A stretch of DNA of 16,093 bases from Alsobacter sp964544365. Lineage in GTDB: Bacteria > Pseudomonadota > Alphaproteobacteria > Rhizobiales > Beijerinckiaceae. Shown in pieces: positions 7,242 to 14,479 of the stretch. The first letter of the stretch is position 1. Each line of letters starts with the position of its first letter. The DNA is taken from assembly GCA_964544365.1 (NCBI GenBank), contig CAZJCW010000082.1, positions 1 to 16,093 of the forward strand. Direction: 5' to 3'. The notes beneath the pieces were generated by a model that worked only from the letters and a program-made list of their open reading frames with translations, made no database searches and was not told the origin of the DNA. Both the position numbers and the translations under genes were made by a program.

Positions 7242-7736
7242 ATGAGCGTAGCGCCCCCCGGCCCGGACGGCCGCCATCCCCGCGGCGGGATCTATGTCGA
7301 GGACTTCAAGGTCGGCGAGGTGTTCAGCCACCGCCTCACCCGCACGGTGACGCAGATGGACAACATGCTGTTCTCCAACCTGACGCTCAATCCGCAGCCG
7401 CTGCACATCGACGTGCATTTCTGCGAGACCGAGACCGAGTGGGGCCGCCCCCTGATGAACTCGCTGTTCACGCTGGGGCTGATGATCGGGATGTCGGTCA
7501 ACGACCTGACCGTCGGCACGACCATCGCCAATCTCGGCATGACGGACGTGCGCTTCCCTGCCCCGCTGTTCGAGGGCGACACGGTGCGCTCGACAACCGA
7601 GATCCTGTCGGTCCGCGAGTCGAAGTCGCGCCCGGACGCCGGCATCGTCGAATTCCTGCACCGCGCCTACAAGCAGGACGGCACGCTGGTGGCCGAGTGC
7701 CGCCGCCAGGCCTTCATGCGCAAGAAGCCGGCCTAG
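7242..7736 (+). CDS. MaoC family single-hotdog acyl-CoA hydratase/dehydratase
   Basis: A 164-residue single-hotdog protein of the MaoC dehydratase family, which hydrates or dehydrates CoA thioesters in the cytosol. The active-site segment is 'LTLNPQPLHID' (47-57): His55 is kept, but the position five residues before it, normally Asp in (R)-specific enoyl-CoA hydratases (D-x-N-P-x-H), is Asn50. 'GRPLMNSLFTLGLMIG' (68-83) and 'RFPAPLFEGDTV' (104-115) are typical of the subgroup that acts on mesaconyl-, methylmalyl- or itaconyl-type CoA esters. The start is well defined by ggagg at 7231-7235, 6 nt before the ATG. A CitE-type lyase follows on the same strand after 138 nt. This pairing is known from itaconate degradation (itaconyl-CoA hydratase plus citramalyl-CoA lyase) and methylmalyl-CoA metabolism, so a C5 dicarboxyl-CoA substrate is inferred. 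Confidence 0.88.
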   Translation: MSVAPPGPDGRHPRGGIYVEDFKVGEVFSHRLTRTVTQMDNMLFSNLTLNPQPLHIDVHFCETETEWGRPLMNSLFTLGLMIGMSVNDLTVGTTIANLGMTDVRFPAPLFEGDTVRSTTEILSVRESKSRPDAGIVEFLHRAYKQDGTLVAECRRQAFMRKKPA

Positions 7737-7756
7737 CGCCTCCACCGGCAGGGGAT

Positions 7757-7779
7757 CCGTCTCCCGCAACGGGAGACGG
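7757..7779 (+). terminator. Strong hairpin between the MaoC and CitE-like genes
   Basis: A perfect 10-bp stem ccgtctcccg / cgggagacgg with a 3-nt loop, 21 nt after the MaoC stop. There is no U-tract (it is followed by tggtcc), so it may be a partial terminator, a Rho-associated end or an RNA-stabilising hairpin that sets different expression of the two genes. Confidence 0.45.
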
Positions 7780-7874
7780 TGGTCCCCGGCGCTGCGAAGG
7801 GGTCGAGCGGGGCACGGTGCCGGCGAATCCGCTAGGATCGTCGCCACCCGTCACCCGTGACCCCGGACGCCGCC

Positions 7875-8744
7875 ATGCGCTCGCTTCTCTTCGTTCCCGG
7901 CGACACCCCCAGGAAGCTCGACAAGGGCATGGCGAGCGGCGCGGACGTGCTGCTGGTGGACCTGGAGGACAGCGTCGCCCTGCCGGGCAAGGCCGCCGCG
8001 CGGGAAACGGCGCGCGCCTTCATCGCCGCGGCGAAGGCCGAGACGGCGCGGCCGCTCCTCTATGTCCGTGTCAACGCGCTCGACAGCGGCCTCATCGATG
8101 CCGACCTCGACGCCGTCATGCAGGCGGCGCCGGACGGCATCATGCTGCCGAAGTCGGGCTCCGGCATCGACGTTCAGCACCTCGCCGCCAAGCTGGCCGT
8201 GCGGGAGGCCGAGAATGCCCTGCCGGACGGCGCGACGCGCATCATCGCCATCGCCACCGAGACCGCCCGCTCGCTGTTCCACATGGGAACCTATGCCGGG
8301 GCCAGCCACCGCCTGACCGGCCTCACCTGGGGCGCGGAGGATCTCGCCGCCGATCTCGGGGCGGAAACGAACCGCCTGCCGGACGGCGGCTACGCCGACC
8401 CCTACCGCCTCGCCCGGGCCCTTGCCCTTGCAGCCGCCCATGCCGGCGAACTGACGGCGGTCGACACGGTCTACACGGACTTCCGCGACGACGCGGGCCT
8501 CGCCGCCGAGGCCGAAGCCGCCCGCCGCGACGGCTTCTCCGCCAAGATGGCGATCCACCCGGCGCAGGTGCCCGTCATCAACGCCGTCTTCACCCCGTCA
8601 CCCGAGGCCGTCGCCCACGCCAGCCGCATCGTCGAAGCCTTTGCCGCCAACCCCGGCGCCGGCGTCATCGGCCTCGACGGCAAGATGATCGACCGACCCC
8701 ACCTGCGGCAGGCCAAGCGCGTGCTCGCAAGGGCGAAGCGCTGA
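7875..8744 (+). CDS. HpcH/HpaI aldolase / citrate-lyase β-subunit-like (CitE-type) protein
   Basis: A 289-residue TIM-barrel CoA-ester lyase of the CitE-like group, which contains malyl-CoA/citramalyl-CoA lyases and malyl-CoA thioesterases. Motifs seen in order: LLFVPGD (4-10), DLEDSV (29-34), the substrate Arg in RVNALD (R65), LPKSGS (91-96), Mg2+ ligands E129 (ATET) and D156 (GAEDLAADLGA), 'VDTVYTDFRDDAGL' (196-209), and KMAIHPAQV (224-232). No holo-citrate-lyase genes are nearby, so it is a stand-alone CitE homologue, not citrate lyase. I chose the ATG at 7875 because homologues begin M-R-S-L-L-F-V-P-G; an in-frame GTG at 7857 would add six residues, and neither has a strong ribosome-binding site. 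With the MaoC gene it could cleave a (3S)-citramalyl- or β-methylmalyl-CoA. Four bases separate its stop from the convergent flavin reductase gene. Confidence 0.9.
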   Translation: MRSLLFVPGDTPRKLDKGMASGADVLLVDLEDSVALPGKAAARETARAFIAAAKAETARPLLYVRVNALDSGLIDADLDAVMQAAPDGIMLPKSGSGIDVQHLAAKLAVREAENALPDGATRIIAIATETARSLFHMGTYAGASHRLTGLTWGAEDLAADLGAETNRLPDGGYADPYRLARALALAAAHAGELTAVDTVYTDFRDDAGLAAEAEAARRDGFSAKMAIHPAQVPVINAVFTPSPEAVAHASRIVEAFAANPGAGVIGLDGKMIDRPHLRQAKRVLARAKR

Positions 8745-8748
8745 GCGG

Positions 8749-9354
8749 TCAGCCGCCGGCAGGCCGCGCGATGGAGAAGAGTTCCGTCACCACGGCGTAG
8801 TCGGCATAGCCGCACCGGGCGATGGGCTGCGCACCGGCCGTGTCGAAGCGCCCGTCCTTGATGTAGCGATCGTCGATATGGACGCCGACGACCTCCCCCA
8901 GCACCAGGAAGCGTTCGAGCGGCACGCCCTGAGCCGTCTTGAGCGTGACGATCTCCGTCAGCCGGCACTCCAGCGCCGCCGGCACGCCCTTCACCCGTGG
9001 CGGCCGGACGTGGCGCGACGGCTCGGCCTCTAGGCCGGCATGGGCGAACTCGCTCTGGCCGCGGGCGAGCGGCGCGGAGGTCGCGTTCATCGCATGCCTC
9101 AGGTCGAAGGTGGCGAGGTTGCATACGAACTCGCCGGTTTCCGCGACGAAGGCCACCGAGTCCTTGGCACCCTCGGAGGAGAAGCCGACGATGGGGGGGC
9201 TGGTCGAGAACGCGTTGAAGAAGCTGTAGGGCGCGAGGTTCAGCCGGCCCTGCGCGTCCATGCTGCTGATCCAGCCGATGGGCCGCGGCGCGATGATGGC
9301 CTTGAACGGATCGTGCGGCAGCCCGTGGTCGGCGGCGGCGGGGGTGTAGAACAT
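8749..9354 (-). CDS. Flavin reductase-like (FMN-binding split-barrel) protein
   Basis: A 201-residue protein of the flavin-reductase-like/DIM6-NTAB family, which binds FMN and either supplies reduced flavin or acts on small substrates. Characteristic segments are RPIGWISSMDAQGRLNLAPY (24-43), SFFNAFSTSPPIVGFSS (44-60) and 'ETGEFVCNLATFDL' (72-85), which line the flavin site. The start at 9354 is chosen because MFYTPAAADHG begins the conserved region and aggag lies about 7 nt upstream; the longer open frame to 9495 has a Pro/Arg-rich extension without homology. It is the second gene after a nitroreductase on the same strand, separated by 189 nt, so both may be flavin-linked, but no monooxygenase partner is visible. 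Substrate unknown. Confidence 0.9.
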   Translation of the reverse strand: MFYTPAAADHGLPHDPFKAIIAPRPIGWISSMDAQGRLNLAPYSFFNAFSTSPPIVGFSSEGAKDSVAFVAETGEFVCNLATFDLRHAMNATSAPLARGQSEFAHAGLEAEPSRHVRPPRVKGVPAALECRLTEIVTLKTAQGVPLERFLVLGEVVGVHIDDRYIKDGRFDTAGAQPIARCGYADYAVVTELFSIARPAGG

Positions 9355-9543
9355 GCGGGGCTCCTGTGGTGAGGGGCGAGTGGCGGAAGGCGCGTGGGCG
9401 CCGCAGGGGTCAGGAGGACCTGGCGGCAGGCACCGGGTCCTGGGCGGAGGCCGTTCCGCGTCGGGACCGGCGGAACGAGGAACGCCGCCGCCCATCGGAC
9501 GGCGTCTTTCGTACCTTGCCGCACGTCCCTCGCAGCGTCCTGC

Positions 9544-10107
9544 CTACTCCATCCAGGTCACGATCTCGGCGAGCGGGGGACGCGGCCGGTCGTCCTGCTT
9601 CTGGCCGCGGCCGATGTGGATGAAGCCGGCGATGCGCTCGTGCGGCGCAAGGCCGAGCGCGTCGAGCATGGCGCGGTCATAGGCCATCCATTCGGTCAGC
9701 CAGGCGGTGAGAAAACCCATGGCGACCGCCGCCGTGGTGAGGTTCATGCAGGCCGCGCCGGCAGAGAGTTCCTGCTCCCATTCCGGGATCTTGGGATGGG
9801 GTGCCGCCTTGCTGACCACCGCCACGACGACCGGGGCCCGCGAGAACCGGTTCGCCTCCAGGGCCCGCCGCTCGGCATCGGCCGCCGGATTCGCCTTCGC
9901 GAAGAGGTCCCCCGCCACCGCGCCGAGCCGGTCGCGCGCGGCGCCCTCGATCACGATGAAACGCCAGGGCGTCAGCTTGCCGTGGTCGGGGACGCGCGAG
10001 GCGATGGCCAGCATCTGCTCGAGTTCCGGCCGCGTCGGGCCGGGGCCGGTCATCTGGTGGGGTGCCAGCGAGCGGCGCGTGGCGAGCAGGGAAAGCGTGT
10101 CGGTCAT
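9544..10107 (-). CDS. Nitroreductase family protein (YdjA-like)
   Basis: A 187-residue FMN-dependent NAD(P)H oxidoreductase of the nitroreductase superfamily, of the short YdjA-like type. Visible features: the N-terminal RRS motif (11-13) that contacts the FMN phosphate, 'SRVPDHGKLTPWRFIVIEG' (37-55, PDHGKLTPWRF being typical of this subgroup), 'SAGAACMNLTTAAVAMG' (115-131) forming the dimer/flavin helix, and GFIHIG (161-166) with the terminal RPRPP (174-178). Length matches YdjA-like proteins. The start at 10107 is chosen because the homologous region begins directly after it; the open frame continues to 10269 with low-complexity sequence. The natural substrate of this group is not known. 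It is divergent from the YfhO gene across 275 bp. Confidence 0.9.
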   Translation of the reverse strand: MTDTLSLLATRRSLAPHQMTGPGPTRPELEQMLAIASRVPDHGKLTPWRFIVIEGAARDRLGAVAGDLFAKANPAADAERRALEANRFSRAPVVVAVVSKAAPHPKIPEWEQELSAGAACMNLTTAAVAMGFLTAWLTEWMAYDRAMLDALGLAPHERIAGFIHIGRGQKQDDRPRPPLAEIVTWME

Positions 10108-10382
10108 GGCATGTCCCGGTTGGGCCGGTCCGGTCGGGGAACGGCGCGGCGGAGGATAGTGCGGACGGCCCGCCGCGCAAGCGGGCGCGCGCAGGCCGGC
10201 ATCCGCCATGTCCCGCAGGGGCGCGCCAGAGGCGCGAACAGCGCCGAAAGGCGTCCATTCATGCGCCATTCAGCCCCGTCGGCAAGAATGAAGCCGCTCG
10301 GATGGGTCGGGGATCCGCCGGGCACCCCCGCGCAACCGCGCGCCGAGACCCGTCCATTCCCCCGCCGGACCTGCCCCATCCC

Positions 10383-12788
10383 ATGACCCACCACTCCGTG
10401 GACCGAGCGGACGAATGGACCCGCCGCGAATGGCTTGTCGCCTTGGCCGTGGTGATCGGGTTCTGGACCGTTGCGGCGCTCGCCTGGCGGATCGCGGGCG
10501 GCGTCGTGCCGTGGGACAGCAAGAACCACTTCTACCCGATGCTGCGCCACCTCGGCGCCGCGCTCGCCCAGGGCGAATGGCCGCTGTGGAACCCGTACCA
10601 CTTCAGCGGGCATCCCGCGGTGGCCGATCCGCAATCGCTGCTCTTCACCCCGACGATGGTGGCCTTCGCCGCGCTGTTCCCCGCGCCGTCCATGGAGGCC
10701 TTCGACCTCGTCGTCTTCGCCCATCTCCTGCTGCCGGCGACCGCCGTCCTCGTGCTGTTCGCGCGGCGCGGCTGGCACCCCGCCGGTGCCGTGATCGCGG
10801 CGATGATGATCGTCCTCGGCGGTTCGGCGGCGGCGCGCCTTCAGCATACGGGGATGATCTTCAGCTACGCCTTTTTCCTGCCGGCCTTCGCATTCCTCGA
10901 ATCCGTGCTGCGTCGGCCGGCCTGGGGATCCGCCGCCGGCTTCGCGGTTTTCGCCGCGCTGATGGCGCTCGGCCGCGACCAGGTCGCGTTCCTCGGGACG
11001 CTGGTTCTCGCCGGGCTCGTGCTGAACGAGACGGTCGCGGCCCGGCAACCGCTTCGCTTTCTCGCCTCGCGCCTCCCGGCCCTGCTCGGCATGGGGTTGG
11101 CCGTGGCGGCCCTGCTGGCGGTTCCCGCGTTGCTGACCATCCAGTTCCTGATGGATTCGAACCGGCCCGCCATCGCCTATGGCGTGGCCGCGATGAACTC
11201 GCTGCCCCCGTCCAGCCTCGTGACGCTCATGGCGCCGAACATCTTCGGCACGCTGAACCTGACGTATGACTACTGGGGCCCGATGTGGGACACGATCCCG
11301 GAGGGCACCTACACGGACCGCGCCATCAATTACCTCTTTGCCGGCACGCTGCCAGCCGTGATTCTGCTCTGGCAGGGTCTCGGTCGCGGCGGTCTCCTGT
11401 CCCGGGAGATCCGGTTCTTCGTGCTGCTCGGCATCGCCGCGGGCATCTATGCCCTGGGCCGCTACACGCCTGTCTTCGAGCTTCTCTTCGACAGCGTGCC
11501 CGGGATCTCGCTCTACCGGCGGCCGGCCGACGCGACATTCTTCATCAACATCGCGCTCGCGGTCGTCTGCGGCTACTGCGTTCACCTCTATGTTGGCTCG
11601 CAGCCTGGCGTCGACGCGGGGCGGTCGCCATGGCGGAAAGCCGCATCCTGGGCACTGCCGGCAATGCTGGCCGCCGGACTGCTGGGGAGCGGCGTTGCCT
11701 TCTCGCTGCGCGTTGGTCACGGACAGGCGGCGCTCCTGCAGGCCGGCGCATTCGTCGCCATGGCCGCGGTGGGGCTGAGCCTCCTGCTTTCGCAGGTATC
11801 CCGGCGGGGACGCGCCGTCGCGGCGGCCATCGTCGTTGCGGTGACGGGCGGCGAACTGGTGTGGCGTAACGCGGCGTCGTCCCTGAACATGGAGCCGGCA
11901 TCCCGCTATGCCGTCTACAACGAGCTCGCACCGCAGGACTTCGCGGGCCTGCAGACGCTGAAGCGGGAACTCGACGCCCGCCACGCCAAGGGTGAGCGTC
12001 CCCGTGTCGAGATCCTCGGCCTCGCCGGCGCGTGGCAGAATGCGGCCATGGTCCTCGGCATCGAGGATACCGTGGGCTACAACGCCCTGCGCATCGCCGA
12101 GTACGAGCGCGCCGTCGGTTCGGGCGAGAACGCCGTCGAACTCGCGCTTCGCCAGTTCCCGGGCACGTTCCGCGGCTATCGCTGCAGCCTGGCTTCGCTG
12201 CTCGGACTGGAATACCTCGTCCTCGACCGGCCAGCGGAAAAGCTCCCGCGCCATTTCCCGCGCCTGCGCAATGCCACCTTGCTGCACGCCTCTGACACGA
12301 TGTGGATCTATCGCCTTCCGCCGGCGAGTCCGCGCGCCTATGTCGCGACACGGATCAAGCCCGTCGAGACGGAGGCCGTCCTGGACGCAGAAGAGCTTCC
12401 CGAGTTCGATCGCACGGAAGAGGCGTTGGTCGAGGAAACGGAGATGGCCGACCTCGCGCACCCCTATCCGGTGCTGGAGCCCGACGCGGAGGCACGCCCC
12501 TCCGTCAGCCGCGTCACGATGCTGTCCTACCGTCGGAACGTCGTGAAGCTCTCGGTCACCACCGATCGTCCCGGCATTCTGGTGCTCCATGACCTTTACT
12601 ACCCGGGCTGGGAGGCCACCGTGGACGGGGAGCGCAAGCCCGTGCTGCGTGCCAACCTGCTGTTCCGCGGGGTCGAGGTTCCGGCCGGCCAGCACCGGGT
12701 CGAGTTCACCTTCCGGCCGCTTTCTGCGCGCAACCTTCTGACCGCCGCGACGGATCTCGTCGGCGGCGAGGACACCGCGATCCGCTGA
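10383..12788 (+). CDS. YfhO-like polytopic membrane protein (putative GT-C glycosyltransferase)
   Basis: An 801-residue inner-membrane protein with roughly 12-14 hydrophobic segments between about 17 and 495, followed by a large soluble domain. The first extracytoplasmic loop has the GT-C-type motif with D45 (PWDSKNHFYP) and 'GEWPLWNPYHFSGHP' (64-78), and the C-terminal β-domain carries 'LYYPGWEATVDG' (738-749) and 'VPAGQHRVEFTFRP' (766-779), both hallmarks of the YfhO family. Members are thought to transfer sugars from polyprenyl-phosphate donors to envelope polymers; the acceptor here is unknown. Two oddities: a strongly acidic stretch at about 661-705 rich in E/D, and no final membrane helix after the C-terminal domain, which ends in a hydrophilic tail. 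The ATG at 10383 is chosen because the preceding residues are Pro/Arg-rich and non-conserved; no clear ribosome-binding site is seen. No flippase or donor-synthesis gene is adjacent. Confidence 0.87.
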   Translation: MTHHSVDRADEWTRREWLVALAVVIGFWTVAALAWRIAGGVVPWDSKNHFYPMLRHLGAALAQGEWPLWNPYHFSGHPAVADPQSLLFTPTMVAFAALFPAPSMEAFDLVVFAHLLLPATAVLVLFARRGWHPAGAVIAAMMIVLGGSAAARLQHTGMIFSYAFFLPAFAFLESVLRRPAWGSAAGFAVFAALMALGRDQVAFLGTLVLAGLVLNETVAARQPLRFLASRLPALLGMGLAVAALLAVPALLTIQFLMDSNRPAIAYGVAAMNSLPPSSLVTLMAPNIFGTLNLTYDYWGPMWDTIPEGTYTDRAINYLFAGTLPAVILLWQGLGRGGLLSREIRFFVLLGIAAGIYALGRYTPVFELLFDSVPGISLYRRPADATFFINIALAVVCGYCVHLYVGSQPGVDAGRSPWRKAASWALPAMLAAGLLGSGVAFSLRVGHGQAALLQAGAFVAMAAVGLSLLLSQVSRRGRAVAAAIVVAVTGGELVWRNAASSLNMEPASRYAVYNELAPQDFAGLQTLKRELDARHAKGERPRVEILGLAGAWQNAAMVLGIEDTVGYNALRIAEYERAVGSGENAVELALRQFPGTFRGYRCSLASLLGLEYLVLDRPAEKLPRHFPRLRNATLLHASDTMWIYRLPPASPRAYVATRIKPVETEAVLDAEELPEFDRTEEALVEETEMADLAHPYPVLEPDAEARPSVSRVTMLSYRRNVVKLSVTTDRPGILVLHDLYYPGWEATVDGERKPVLRANLLFRGVEVPAGQHRVEFTFRPLSARNLLTAATDLVGGEDTAIR

Positions 12789-12890
12789 CGCGCGAGATCG
12801 ACTGGACCGACGGAATCAATGGCGACGACTGGACGAGAGGGGTCAGACCCGAGGTTGACGTGCCGGTCCCCGGCGGCGCATGTCTGGGCG

Positions 12891-13817
12891 ATGATGCATC
12901 GCCTCACCGTCACGCTCGGAGCGCTGCTCCTGGCTGCGCAGCCTGCGCTGTCGCAGACGGCGCCGACGCCGTCCGGGCCGGCGCGACCTGCGCCGTCGAC
13001 CCCCGCCCCTCCGGCCGCGCCGCCCACGCCGCCCGGCCGCACCGCGCCGCCGACCGTCTTGCCGAGGGAAACCGGGCTGTTCCTTGGCGCGACCCTGGGC
13101 GCCAACGGCCCGCCGATTCGCACGGGGATCGTCTGGCGCATCTACAGCGACCCGCAGGACGGCACGGATCCCGCTCTCATCCACACGTCGGAGTTGCCAA
13201 CGCCCGTCTTTACGCTCGATCCGGGCGCCTACATCGTGCATGCCACCTACGGTCTGGCCGGGGCCACCCGCCGCGTGGTGATGGGCCCCAACGCGACGAC
13301 CGAGACGCTGCAGATCAATGCCGGCGGCCTCGTGCTGGGGGCCGTGATCAACGACATGCAGATTCCGCCGGATCGGCTGAGCTTCAATGTCTATGTGCCG
13401 TTGGGCAACGATCCGGAAGGACGCGTGGTGATCTCCGGCGTGCATGGCGGGCAGCTCATCCGCCTCCCCGAGGGGACTTACCGGGTGGTCTCGACCTACG
13501 GGGACAGCAACGCGATCGCGAACGCGGACCTGCGCGTCGAGGCGGGACGCGTCACCGAGGCCACGCTGCGCCACCGGGCGGCGACCGTGACGTTGAAGCT
13601 CGTCGCGGCGTCCGGGTCCGAGGCACTGGCCAACACCTCCTTCAGCGTGCTGACGCCCGGCGGCGACACGATTCGCGAGGCCATCGGCGCCTTTCCGTCG
13701 ATGACGCTGGCGGAGGGCGAGTATGTCGTCATCGCCAGGAACGGCGGAAAGGTCTACACGCAGGAGTTCAGCGTTCGAGCCGGCCATGACCGCGACATCG
13801 AGGTCATCGTGAAGTGA
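12891..13817 (+). CDS. Secreted protein with Pro-rich linker and three internal β-type repeats
   Basis: I do not recognise the family. The 308-residue product has a Sec-type signal peptide (MMHRLTVTLGALLLAAQPALS, cleavage near residue 21-22), then a Pro/Ala-rich linker (about 23-58), then three repeats of about 81 residues. The repeats align on a Gly-x-Tyr core: PGAYIVHATYG (111-121), EGTYRVVSTYG (194-204) and EGEYVVIARNG (275-285), each preceded by a strand ending T/R-L and followed by a strand and an 'AG' turn (for example VEAGRVTEATL, 216-226, and VRAGHDRDIEV, 295-305). This pattern suggests β-sandwich (carboxypeptidase-regulatory or Ig-like) modules in the periplasm. No cysteines or catalytic motif are visible. 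An in-frame ATG at 12819 would add 24 residues and bury the signal peptide, so I prefer 12891. It lies 102 nt after the YfhO gene and 97 nt before the cytochrome gene. Confidence 0.75.
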   Translation: MMHRLTVTLGALLLAAQPALSQTAPTPSGPARPAPSTPAPPAAPPTPPGRTAPPTVLPRETGLFLGATLGANGPPIRTGIVWRIYSDPQDGTDPALIHTSELPTPVFTLDPGAYIVHATYGLAGATRRVVMGPNATTETLQINAGGLVLGAVINDMQIPPDRLSFNVYVPLGNDPEGRVVISGVHGGQLIRLPEGTYRVVSTYGDSNAIANADLRVEAGRVTEATLRHRAATVTLKLVAASGSEALANTSFSVLTPGGDTIREAIGAFPSMTLAEGEYVVIARNGGKVYTQEFSVRAGHDRDIEVIVK

Positions 13818-13914
13818 GCGTCTCGTCCGCTTGATCCATGTCGTGGCCCCGGCAGCGTCCAAGCGTCAACGTGGTGCGGTGGGCTGGGTCCGCCCCGCAA
13901 CAGGACAGGTCACC

Positions 13915-14307
13915 ATGAGACGCCTCCCCCGCTCCCTCGTCGCCGCCGCGTCGGTCCTCGCCGCGCTGGCCGCAATCGCCATCGCGGCGCCCCTACCCGC
14001 CCTCGCACAGGTCGTACCGCCCGGCCAGCCGGTCCCGCCCACGCCCGGTCAGGTCGTGAAGCCCAATCCGGCGAACGGGCGCATCATCGCGCAGCGCTGG
14101 TGCGCCGAGTGCCATGTCGTCTCGCCCGAGCAGACCCGGGCCAAGGCGGACGTCCCGACCTTTGCCGCCATCGCCTCGAAGGGCGGAATGACCGAGGAAA
14201 GCCTGCGCCGCTTCCTGATGAACCCGCACCCGGTGATGCCCGACATGCAGATCGGGCGGACCGAGGCCGCCGACCCCGCCGCCTATATCGAGGCGCAAAA
14301 ACCATAG
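13915..14307 (+). CDS. Small exported c-type cytochrome
   Basis: A 130-residue periplasmic mono-haem cytochrome c. A Sec signal peptide (1-31, cleavage after ALA|Q) is followed by a Pro-rich linker (33-52) and a compact class-I-like domain. The haem motif is CAECH (C63, C66, H67). The distal ligand is probably Met108 or Met111 in 'NPHPVMPDMQIG', and 'MTEESLRRFLMNPHPVMPDM' (92-111) resembles the C-terminal part of small cytochrome c proteins in alphaproteobacteria. The start is supported by aggacaggt 4-12 nt upstream; a longer open frame from 13831 has no signal sequence and is rejected. The redox partner is unknown and no oxidase or dehydrogenase gene is adjacent. A good terminator follows. 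Confidence 0.9.
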   Translation: MRRLPRSLVAAASVLAALAAIAIAAPLPALAQVVPPGQPVPPTPGQVVKPNPANGRIIAQRWCAECHVVSPEQTRAKADVPTFAAIASKGGMTEESLRRFLMNPHPVMPDMQIGRTEAADPAAYIEAQKP

Positions 14308-14318
14308 GATCTTGCAGG

Positions 14319-14358
14319 CCGGGGCGACCACGACACCGCTGTCGTCCGCCCCGGTTTC
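14319..14358 (+). terminator. Intrinsic terminator after the cytochrome gene
   Basis: An outer 8-bp stem ccggggcg (14319-14326) / cgccccgg (14347-14354) encloses an inner 6-bp stem acgaca / tgtcgt with a 4-nt loop, with small bulges between. It is followed directly by tttctcccttcctc. It begins 11 nt after the stop codon. This is the clearest intrinsic terminator in the window. Confidence 0.75.
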
Positions 14359-14375
14359 TCCCTTCCTCGCCCCCC

Positions 14376-14475
14376 NNNNNNNNNNNNNNNNNNNNNNNNN
14401 NNNNNNNNNNNNNNNNNNNNNNNNNNNNNNNNNNNNNNNNNNNNNNNNNNNNNNNNNNNNNNNNNNNNNNNNNNN
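14376..14475. other. Assembly gap (100 N) between convergent genes
   Basis: Exactly 100 N, most likely a placeholder of unknown true length. It starts 68 nt after the cytochrome stop and ends 4 nt before the OmpV-family stop, so only intergenic sequence is known to be missing; a small gene or repeat could be hidden. Confidence 0.95.
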
Positions 14476-14479
14476 AGGC

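Noticed and set aside
9486..9513. Stem acgccg/cggcgt between the flavin reductase and nitroreductase genes
   Set aside because: Only 6 bp with a 12-nt loop in GC-rich DNA; not distinguishable from chance.
10104..12695. 863-codon open frame antisense to the YfhO gene
   Set aside because: Composition is Arg/Glu/His/Gly-rich with no domain, the opposite strand encodes a clear membrane protein, and such long shadow frames are expected in very GC-rich DNA.
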